This document shows, in pieces, positions 1 through 5,856 of a stretch of DNA of 16,109 bases (positions are counted from its first letter, which is position 1; each line of letters starts with the position of its first letter). The translations under genes were made by a program, and so were the position numbers. This DNA comes from Paenibacillus sp. UBA6285. GTDB lineage: Bacteria > Bacillota > Bacilli > Paenibacillales > Paenibacillaceae. Where the stretch lies: positions 6,421 through 22,529 of the forward strand of contig DJUJ01000122.1 of assembly GCA_002438345.1 (NCBI GenBank), given 5' to 3'. The notes beneath the pieces were generated by a model. The model had not been told where the DNA came from and did not search any database. It was given only the letters and a program-made list of their open reading frames with translations.

Positions 1-518
1 ATATTCCGGTACTTGGGCCTATTCTATCAGGGCATCACATTTTGACGTATGTATCTATAATTGCTGTGTTTGTTGTCTACTATCTCTTAAACCGTACACC
101 GCTTGGTCTTCGCATTCGTTCAGTGGGTGAAAATCCTCATGCGGCTCAATCCGTGGGTGTAAGTGTTGTGAAAATACAGTATATGGCTTTGCTGCTTAGT
201 GGATTTTTCGCTGGTTTAGGTGGTGCTTACATGTCGATGGGTTACCTGTCACTCTTTACCCGCGATATGATCGCTGGTCGGGGCTGGATTGCGATTGCCG
301 CAGAGTCTATGGGTAGAAGTACGACAGTGGGTACGGCGCTGACCTCTCTATTATTTGGTACGGCAGACGCGTTATCGAATGCGCTACAGGTCCTGAAGAT
401 TCCTGCTGAACTGATCGCGACGCTTCCTTATGTAGCAACGGTAATTGGACTTGTGATCTATGCCGTATCTGAGACACGGAAAAAGAACAAAAAGCTTAAA
501 AGTCCGCTAGTGAAATAG
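1..518 (+). CDS. Nucleoside-type ABC transporter permease, 3' end (partial)
   Basis: This is the C-terminal part of an integral-membrane permease of the BPD-transp-2 / branched-chain type used by BmpA-dependent nucleoside importers (the NupQ/YufQ type of Bacillus). The frame is open from base 3 to the first base of the window, so the gene begins upstream. The TTG at 42 lies in mid-sequence and is not the true start. Readable hallmarks are a GLRIRSVGENPHAA motif in the cytoplasmic loop, which is very typical of these permeases, the following GLGGAYMSMG segment, and the GRGWIAIAAESMG motif near residue 95 of the visible part. Several hydrophobic helices and a short basic tail (RKKNKK) follow. 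It is 44 bases upstream of the nucleoside hydrolase with no terminator between, so uptake and cleavage of nucleosides are probably co-expressed. The substrate is inferred from family and neighbours. Confidence 0.88.
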   Translation, partial: IPVLGPILSGHHILTYVSIIAVFVVYYLLNRTPLGLRIRSVGENPHAAQSVGVSVVKIQYMALLLSGFFAGLGGAYMSMGYLSLFTRDMIAGRGWIAIAAESMGRSTTVGTALTSLLFGTADALSNALQVLKIPAELIATLPYVATVIGLVIYAVSETRKKNKKLKSPLVK

Positions 519-562
519 CGATAGGAGTAACGAGGATCTATACAACTAAGGAGTGAATTACT

Positions 563-1519
563 ATGCGAACACCTATTATTATTGACTGCGACCCAGGGCA
601 TGATGACGCAATCGCTATCCTGCTTGCAATAGCAAATTCGGAGAAGCTGGATCTGCGCGGGATTACAACGGTTGGTGGAAATCAGATTCTGGACAAAATC
701 ACGGAAAACGCACTTAAGGTAATCAGCTTTGTGAATGCTGAAATTCCTGTAGCCAAAGGGGCTGCTGGTCCGTTGTTCGGCAAGCTTGTTACAGGTGAGG
801 AAGCGCATGGTGAATCTGGAATGGACGGCCCACTATTGCCACCAAGTAAATTCCGGCCTGTAGAAGAAGGCGCTGTAGAATTTATGCTGAATATCATCCG
901 TTCCTCGGAGGAGAAGATTACACTCGTACCGATGGCTCCCTTAACAAATATCGCGCTGCTAATCACAGCTTATCCAGAGATTAAGGAAAGAATTGAAAAG
1001 ATTTCGCTGATGGGCGGCGGAATTTCTTATGGGAATGTAACCTCTACTGCGGAGTTTAATATCTATGTAGATCCTGAAGCGGCTCGTATCGTATTTGAAT
1101 CGGGTATTCCGATCACGATGAGTGGTCTGGATGTGACCGATAAGGCAGCCATTTTCGAAGATGAGATCGTAGCATTGAAAGAGCGTGGTCCTGTATCAAC
1201 TATGGTCGGAGAGCTGCTAGATTTCTATTCGATTTACGGGAAGAAAATGGGCTATGTCGGCAGTGCGCTACATGATCCATGCGCTGTTGCTTGGCTGCTG
1301 CACCCAGAACTGTTTGAATCCGAGCATCTGTATGTAACGGTGGAGACCGAAGGCAAGATGACGCGGGGAATGACGGTTGCGGACAAAAGGAAGAAGACGG
1401 ATCGTCCAGCGAATGTAGAAGTGCTGGTTGGAGTAGACCGGGAAGCGTTTATGAAGTTGATCTTTGACTCACTGGAAAAGCTTGATCAAGAACTGCTGCT
1501 TGCGGCTGAAGGGAAGTAG
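563..1519 (+). CDS. Inosine/uridine-preferring nucleoside hydrolase family protein
   Basis: A 318-residue cytoplasmic enzyme expected to hydrolyse the N-glycosidic bond of ribonucleosides, giving free base and ribose. The N-terminus has the family Ca2+-binding signature DCDPGHDD (Asp10, Asp14, Asp15). STAEFNIYVDPEAA near residue 161 supplies the conserved Asn166, and ALHDPCAV supplies His237-Asp238, equivalent to the catalytic His and metal-binding Asp of characterised inosine-uridine hydrolases. The length is normal for the family. The ATG start is supported by AAGGAG about 8 bases upstream. It lies between a nucleoside permease and an ADP-ribosylglycohydrolase whose start is 3 bases after its stop, which indicates translational coupling. 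Base specificity cannot be read from the sequence. Confidence 0.93.
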   Translation: MRTPIIIDCDPGHDDAIAILLAIANSEKLDLRGITTVGGNQILDKITENALKVISFVNAEIPVAKGAAGPLFGKLVTGEEAHGESGMDGPLLPPSKFRPVEEGAVEFMLNIIRSSEEKITLVPMAPLTNIALLITAYPEIKERIEKISLMGGGISYGNVTSTAEFNIYVDPEAARIVFESGIPITMSGLDVTDKAAIFEDEIVALKERGPVSTMVGELLDFYSIYGKKMGYVGSALHDPCAVAWLLHPELFESEHLYVTVETEGKMTRGMTVADKRKKTDRPANVEVLVGVDREAFMKLIFDSLEKLDQELLLAAEGK

Positions 1520-1522
1520 CCT

Positions 1523-2920
1523 ATGGCAGGATGGGAGAGACTTCAAGAGACGGTTCAGTTTGAATTGGTTCAACGTGGAGAAGAAGGCTGCCAGATCGAT
1601 GGCTTCGCGGAAAAGCTAACTGCTGCAGGAGAAGACGAGATTAAGCTGATGCAAGTATACAACGAGCTAATGGAGCTCACCATTGCTGAGGACTTTCCTT
1701 ATGAAGAGCCTTCTTCACTGGAGGAGATTCGTCGTCTACGTCCAGAAGGTCCACGTAAGCTGTATCCAGAATGGAGCGAAGCGGAGTGGAGAGACAAGTT
1801 CTATGGAGCTTGGCTAGGTAGAAGCGTCGGTTGCGCACTCGGAAAACCACTAGAGTATTGGGACTACTTATACGGTAAAGATGGACGTCCGGGCTGGGAG
1901 AATATTGAGCTGTGGTTCCGGGGTGCCGATGCATGGCCAATTACTGGCTATACGCCTGGGCATTCACGGGCAGAGGCAGAATATGGTCTTGGCTTAAGCG
2001 AATGGACTTACGCGAGTACCCAAGAGACTATTAAGTTTATGGAAAGTGATGACGATATTCGTTACACGGTACTGGGTCTTATGCTGCTGGAGCAGAAGGG
2101 GCTGGACTGGGATTCTTGGGATATCGGAAAGCTCTGGCATAAACATCTGACATACGCTCAGGTGTGTACGGCGGAAACACAGTCATATATGAATTTTGCG
2201 CAGGAGACGTCTCATCTGCATGGGGAGAAGCCTGCGGATTGGCTGGTGCGGCAGGAAAGAGTGCGGATACACTTAAATCCGTACCGGGAGTGGATCGGTG
2301 CGGCTATACGCGCAGATGGACTGGCTTATGGTGCGGCAGGCCATCCTGAGCTTGCGGCGGAGTTAGGCTGGCGCGACGCTTCTTTTTCACATGTGAAGAA
2401 TGGGATCTATGGCGAGATGTTTAATGCGGCGATGATTTCGGCAGCTTTTGCTGAAAAAGATAACGAGCGTATTCTTGAGATTGGTCTTAGTGAGGTCCCT
2501 AGTACTAGTCGTCTGGCAAGTGACGTTCTACGAGGCATAGATATTGCGCAGAAATCCAAGAGTGAGCGAGAGTTGGTAAGTAAGATTTGGGATACATTCG
2601 GCCATTATGATGCGGTGCACACCAATAATAATGCTGCTCTTGTAGCTGCTTCGCTGGTCTATGGCGGGAATGATTTCGAAAAGGCAGTCGTTACTTCCGT
2701 ATACGGAGGAATGGATACAGACTGCAACGGGGCTACTGTGGGCTCTATTATGGGAGCAAAGCTTGGAGCAAGTGTGTTGCCAGCTTCGTGGATTGAACCG
2801 CTCAATGATACGTTATATGCGGATCTTCCCGGATTTCATCCGATAGCGATTTCGGAATGCGCGGAGCGCAGCTATCAGGTGTTCTTAAAGATTCGTGGGG
2901 AGCTTGGCGGAAAGTCTTAG
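1523..2920 (+). CDS. ADP-ribosylglycohydrolase family protein
   Basis: A 465-residue protein with the ADP-ribosylglycohydrolase (DraG/ARH) fold signature. Residues 91-110 (DKFYGAWLGRSVGCALGKPL) match the N-terminal glycine-rich helix of the family. ESDDDIRY at 174-181 matches the Ser/Thr-Asp-Asp metal site, and GGMDTDCNGATVG around 395-407 gives the C-terminal Asp-x-Asp metal site (Asp398, Asp400) that completes the binuclear Mg2+ centre. All expected metal ligands are therefore present. About 85 residues precede the catalytic domain, and I do not recognise that extension. The ATG is 3 bases after the nucleoside hydrolase stop, with only a modest GGGAAG-type Shine-Dalgarno inside the previous gene, so coupled translation is likely. 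The operon context suggests a small ribosyl compound as substrate (inference); protein de-ADP-ribosylation is the alternative. Confidence 0.9.
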   Translation: MAGWERLQETVQFELVQRGEEGCQIDGFAEKLTAAGEDEIKLMQVYNELMELTIAEDFPYEEPSSLEEIRRLRPEGPRKLYPEWSEAEWRDKFYGAWLGRSVGCALGKPLEYWDYLYGKDGRPGWENIELWFRGADAWPITGYTPGHSRAEAEYGLGLSEWTYASTQETIKFMESDDDIRYTVLGLMLLEQKGLDWDSWDIGKLWHKHLTYAQVCTAETQSYMNFAQETSHLHGEKPADWLVRQERVRIHLNPYREWIGAAIRADGLAYGAAGHPELAAELGWRDASFSHVKNGIYGEMFNAAMISAAFAEKDNERILEIGLSEVPSTSRLASDVLRGIDIAQKSKSERELVSKIWDTFGHYDAVHTNNNAALVAASLVYGGNDFEKAVVTSVYGGMDTDCNGATVGSIMGAKLGASVLPASWIEPLNDTLYADLPGFHPIAISECAERSYQVFLKIRGELGGKS

Positions 2921-2931
2921 ATCAGGGAATA

Positions 2932-2977
2932 CGAAAAGGATGTCTTAAGCTACCGAGCTTAGACATCCTTTTTTTCG
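2932..2977 (+). terminator. Rho-independent terminator after the nucleoside operon
   Basis: The left arm AAGGATGTCTTAAGCT (2936-2951) and right arm AGCTTAGACATCCTT (2956-2970) pair around an ACCG loop, with one bulged base, and are followed by a run of T to 2975. Flanking CGAAAA and TTTTCG extend the symmetry, so it could also work on the other strand. It lies 15 bases after the ADP-ribosylglycohydrolase stop. Confidence 0.93.
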
Positions 2978-3284
2978 TGGCGACCTAGTTCTTGAAATAG
3001 ATGTAACAGGGGTCTAGGAGTTAGATAACAGGAGAATCCTGATTTGAAGAGGGATTAAGTAAAGTAATTTATTGGGAGATACACACATAAAAATAGCATG
3101 GTATAAAGGGATTTATGCTTTCACTATTATTTCCTGATATATCATTTCAAGAAAAATGATGACACAGAACATAAAATGCCTTATTATTTAAAGAGATTTT
3201 TAGTGAAACAGTTTTTAAATAATTATAGTACAAACCTTGTCTTAGAAGGTTTCAGTATATCTGGAAAGGAAGGGGGAGTTTGCG
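2978..3284 (+). promoter_or_regulatory. metNIQ upstream region with candidate promoter
   Basis: About 300 AT-rich bases without a credible gene. The best sigma-A-like promoter I see is TACACA (3080-3085), a 16-base spacer, and TATAAA (3102-3107); this would leave a leader of about 175 bases before metN. I looked for the conserved cores of a SAM (S-box) riboswitch and a T-box and found neither. A purine-rich stretch GGAAAGGAAGGGGGAG at 3263-3278 is the metN ribosome binding site. The promoter is a consensus-based guess. Confidence 0.35.
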
Positions 3285-4046
3285 ATCCTATCGCTGAGTC
3301 GGGTGAGTAAAGGATTCAAGCTGAAGGACGGTATTTATCAGGCGGTGAATGATGTATCGCTTGAGGTTAAGAAGGGATCGATTCACGGTATTATTGGTGA
3401 AAGCGGAGCAGGCAAATCTACACTGCTGAGACTGATTAATCTGCTGGAAAAGCCGGATCAAGGGACGGTTACCGTAGAAGGGCAACATTTAACCGAAATG
3501 CCGAGTAAACAGCTACGGAAAGCTAGGGAAAAGATTGGGATGATTTTCCAACAATTTAATTTGGTCAATAACGTCACGGTTAAACGGAATATTTCGATTC
3601 CGCTGGAATTAGCAGGGGTGCCGAAGCGTGAACGGATGAAGCGAGTGAAGGAATGTCTCGATTTTGTCGGATTGGCTGATAAGGCAGAGCAATATCCCGC
3701 ACAGTTAAGCGGAGGACAACGACAACGTGTAGCGATCGCCCGGGCGCTTTCGAATAGTCCAGGACTATTGCTATGTGACGAACCAACATCCTCACTCGAC
3801 CCAGGAACAACTGCGGATATTCTGGACGTCCTGAAGCATATTAATTCAAGCCTTGGGGTTACGGTAGTGATTGTTACGCATGAGATGGATGTTGTCAAAA
3901 GCATATGCACTCATGTATCTGTGATGGAAAATGGTCAAATCGTAGATTCCTTCTCTCGAGAAGATGGTGATTTCCGACCTGCTGCAGTTCGTACCGGCTC
4001 GTACCGGGATCAAATTCTGGGTAAAGCGGGGGAAACTCATGTTTGA
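3285..4046 (+). CDS. metN: Methionine-type ABC importer ATP-binding protein MetN, short form
   Basis: The cytoplasmic ATPase of a methionine ABC importer. Numbered from the in-frame GTG at 3303, it has the Walker A motif GESGAGKST (32-40), the Q-loop GMIFQQFN, the signature LSGGQRQR, Walker B LLLCDEPTSSLDP and the H-loop VTHEMDVV; GIIGxSGAGKSTLxRxINLLEKP is characteristic of MetN. I place the start at ATC 3285. The strong Shine-Dalgarno ends 6 bases before it, and residues from there (ILSLSRVSK) align exactly with the usual MetN N-terminus (MIxLxxVSK). GTG 3303 is the first conventional start but is 24 bases from the Shine-Dalgarno and would remove the first beta strand. The protein has about 250 residues, against about 340 for classic MetN. 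It ends soon after the ATPase domain and lacks the C-terminal NIL/ACT-like methionine-sensing domain. Its stop overlaps metI by 8 bases. Confidence 0.85.
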   Translation: MLSLSRVSKGFKLKDGIYQAVNDVSLEVKKGSIHGIIGESGAGKSTLLRLINLLEKPDQGTVTVEGQHLTEMPSKQLRKAREKIGMIFQQFNLVNNVTVKRNISIPLELAGVPKRERMKRVKECLDFVGLADKAEQYPAQLSGGQRQRVAIARALSNSPGLLLCDEPTSSLDPGTTADILDVLKHINSSLGVTVVIVTHEMDVVKSICTHVSVMENGQIVDSFSREDGDFRPAAVRTGSYRDQILGKAGETHV

Positions 4047-4701
4047 TAGTGTACTTCAATATCAGGCACAGATGTGGGAATCGATCGGGGAAACTTTTGT
4101 AATGGTCGGCATTTCTGTTGGGGCCGCACTGCTGCTGGGGCTTCCGCTCGGGACATTGTTGTTTTTTTGCCGAAAAGGACAGCTCTATGAGAATAAAACA
4201 TTGTCACTGGTGCTCAACAGCATCGTAAATATTATCCGTTCGTTTCCATTCCTGCTGCTTGTCGTTGCACTCATTCCAGTCACTCGTTTCCTTGTCGGAA
4301 CTGCGATTGGAACAATGGCAGCCACGGTTCCGTTATCCATTGTTGCCATAGCTTATTACTCTCGTCTGGTGGAGCAGTCTTTGCTGGAGGTTCCTAAAGG
4401 AGTCATAGAAGCGGCGTTGTCTATGGGAGCTTCGAAGCTGGGGTTGATCTTTAAATTCCTATATGTAGAGGCTCGTTCGGGTCTAGTGCTCGGACTTACT
4501 ACCTCTACCATTAGTTTTATCTCTTACTCGACCGTAATGGGGGTTGTTGGAGGGGGCGGGGTTGGCGATTTTGCGATCCGTTATGGATATCAGCGTTTTG
4601 AGACTGAAGTGATGATCTATGCGATTATTGTGATGATTGTATTGGTTCAGTTGGTTCAATTCACAGGAGGGACGATCTCACGGCTGTTAGATAAGCGTTG
4701 A
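4039..4701 (+). CDS. metI: Methionine-type ABC importer permease MetI
   Basis: A 220-residue inner-membrane permease of the MetI type. About five hydrophobic helices are visible: roughly 18-42, 56-80, 85-108, 147-172 and 191-210. The cytoplasmic EAA loop, EAALSMGASKLGLIFKF (124-140), docks on the ATPase. NIIRSFPFLLL, the segment around GTMAATVPLSIVAIAYYSRLVEQSL, and GVVGGGGVGDFAIRYGYQRF are highly typical of MetI. I chose ATG 4039, which overlaps the metN stop by 8 bases and sits just behind GGGGGAAA. The frame is open further upstream to 3964, but that stretch lies inside metN and would add a non-family tail. The length matches the family. Confidence 0.93.
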   Translation: MFDSVLQYQAQMWESIGETFVMVGISVGAALLLGLPLGTLLFFCRKGQLYENKTLSLVLNSIVNIIRSFPFLLLVVALIPVTRFLVGTAIGTMAATVPLSIVAIAYYSRLVEQSLLEVPKGVIEAALSMGASKLGLIFKFLYVEARSGLVLGLTTSTISFISYSTVMGVVGGGGVGDFAIRYGYQRFETEVMIYAIIVMIVLVQLVQFTGGTISRLLDKR

Positions 4702-4766
4702 TCCTGTACTTCAAATATATGTAATGCAAAATGGTTGAATATATAAACTGGGGGTTAGTTGTAGTA

Positions 4767-5594
4767 ATGAAAAAATCAATGATACTTGTGCTTATGTTAA
4801 TGGTATTGGTCGTAGCGGGTTGTGGATCTAATAAAGCAGCCGAGAACAATTCTGCAAAAGGTAGCGATGAGCTAACCAAATTAAAGATTGCTACTTTGAT
4901 TCCACCAATGACGGAAATTCTGGATATTGTGAAGCCACTTCTAAAGGAAGATGGTATTGATCTTGAAATCGTTGTTCTGTCTGACAATGTGCAGCCTAAT
5001 GAGGCTTTGGCGAATAAAGAGGTAGACGCTAACTTTTTCCAACACGTTCCTTATATGAAGCAATTTAATGAAAGCAAAGGCTCTAATCTGGTAGAGGTAC
5101 AGCCTGTTTATGACGCTATTTACGGTGGGTACTCGAAGCGTTACAAGAATATAGCTGATCTTCCTGAAGGTGCAACGCTAGTTATGGCTAATGATCCTTC
5201 GAATATCGGTCGTTCATTACAAATGTTCGCTGCTGCCGACCTCATTAAGCTGAAAGAAGGTGTTGGTATTCAAGCTACACAAGCAGACATTACTGAGAAT
5301 CCAAAAAACTTTAAGTTTGAGGAAGTAGATCTGTTGATGTTAGCTCGTATGCTGGATGATGCCGATCTGGTAGCCATGACTCCGGCTTATGCTAGCCCTC
5401 TTGGATTAACACCAAAGAAAGATGCGCTGATTACTGAAGGAAAAGATTCAGAATTCACGATCACCTTGGTTGCGCGTGAAGATAACAAGGACTCTGACGC
5501 GATTCAGAAGCTAGCTAAACGGATTAGCGGTCCTGAAGTGAAGAAATTCCTTGAAGATAATTACGCGGATATCGCATTACCTGCTTTTAAATAA
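4767..5594 (+). CDS. metQ: Methionine-binding lipoprotein MetQ (NlpA family)
   Basis: An extracellular substrate-binding lipoprotein, 276 residues from ATG 4767. The N-terminus is a lipoprotein signal: MKKS, a hydrophobic stretch, and the lipobox VAGC with lipidated Cys19. The mature part has NlpA/MetQ hallmarks, including DANFFQHVPYMKQF, NDPSNIGRSLQMF and MTPAYASPLGL. An in-frame ATG at 4731 would add 12 residues ahead of the signal peptide and has no ribosome binding site, whereas GGGGG lies about 12 bases before 4767. It follows metI by 65 bases with no terminator, so the three genes form one unit. Methionine (L or D) is the expected ligand by family. Confidence 0.93.
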   Translation: MKKSMILVLMLMVLVVAGCGSNKAAENNSAKGSDELTKLKIATLIPPMTEILDIVKPLLKEDGIDLEIVVLSDNVQPNEALANKEVDANFFQHVPYMKQFNESKGSNLVEVQPVYDAIYGGYSKRYKNIADLPEGATLVMANDPSNIGRSLQMFAAADLIKLKEGVGIQATQADITENPKNFKFEEVDLLMLARMLDDADLVAMTPAYASPLGLTPKKDALITEGKDSEFTITLVAREDNKDSDAIQKLAKRISGPEVKKFLEDNYADIALPAFK

Positions 5595-5620
5595 TATAAA
5601 AAATAACTGATTATTATAAG

Positions 5621-5666
5621 AAAAGGGCAAGTCCTGCCGCGTTGGCGGTGGCTTGCCCTTTTTTTA
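5621..5666 (+). terminator. Rho-independent terminator after metQ
   Basis: AAAAGGGCAAG (5621-5631) pairs with CTTGCCCTTTT at its far side. An inner CCGC/GCGG stem closes a GTTG loop, and a run of T ends at 5665. It lies 26 bases after the metQ stop. Confidence 0.93.
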
Positions 5667-5673
5667 ACGTATC

Positions 5674-5848
5674 AGAGAGTATATATTTGGGGCCCCCACA
5701 AAGTACATGTGTATGCATCGAAGAAAAGCTACACTTTGAGGGGATATTTTAAAATATAGAAAGTATAAGTTTCACGCTATACAATATCCTTATACTTCTC
5801 GCATAAACGCTTACCGTCCTTTAGGGATGACGAAGGCGTTTTTGCTTG
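5674..5848. repeat. Candidate dispersed intergenic repeat, copy 1
   Basis: The segment 5674-5709, with core GGGGCCCCCACAAAGTAC, matches 16073-16107 (core GGGCCCCCGCAAAGTAC) at all but about five positions and one indel, in the same orientation. Both copies sit directly behind a terminator. The rest of this block is rich in inverted repeats: CCCCACAAAG (5694-5703) against CTTTGAGGGG (5734-5743), a perfect AAGTATAAG/CTTATACTT pair (5761-5769 / 5789-5797), and an AAACGC/GCGTTT hairpin (5805-5843). The outer limit is drawn at the last hairpin. That the whole block is one repeat unit is inference, because copy 2 is cut by the window end. Confidence 0.5.
5804..5843 (-). terminator. Hairpin downstream of the FtsX-like permease gene, possible weak terminator
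   Basis: AAACGCTTACCGTC and GACGAAGGCGTTT form an interrupted stem around CTTTAGGGAT. It lies 14 bases beyond the stop of the minus-strand permease gene and is the only hairpin near that stop. On the minus strand only three T residues follow (GCGTTTATG), so termination may be weak. It also forms the right edge of the candidate repeat block. Confidence 0.4.
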
Positions 5849-5856
5849 CTGTGCTG

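Noticed and set aside
458..808. 116-residue open frame on the minus strand across the permease/hydrolase junction
   Set aside because: It overlaps two well-supported genes and its Cys/Ser/Arg-rich composition is typical of antisense translation.
2978..3284. SAM riboswitch or T-box in the metN leader
   Set aside because: None of the conserved core sequences of either element could be found by reading the strand.
3458..3910. 150-residue open frame on the minus strand opposite metN
   Set aside because: It lies wholly inside a clear ABC ATPase gene, has no family resemblance and shows no ribosome binding site; it is an antisense shadow.
3964..4038. Upstream in-frame extension of metI
   Set aside because: It overlaps the metN coding sequence by a further 75 bases and adds residues unlike MetI; ATG 4039 fits the family N-terminus and has a ribosome binding site.
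4731..4766. Upstream ATG as the start of metQ
   Set aside because: It has no ribosome binding site and would put 12 extra residues before a complete lipoprotein signal peptide.
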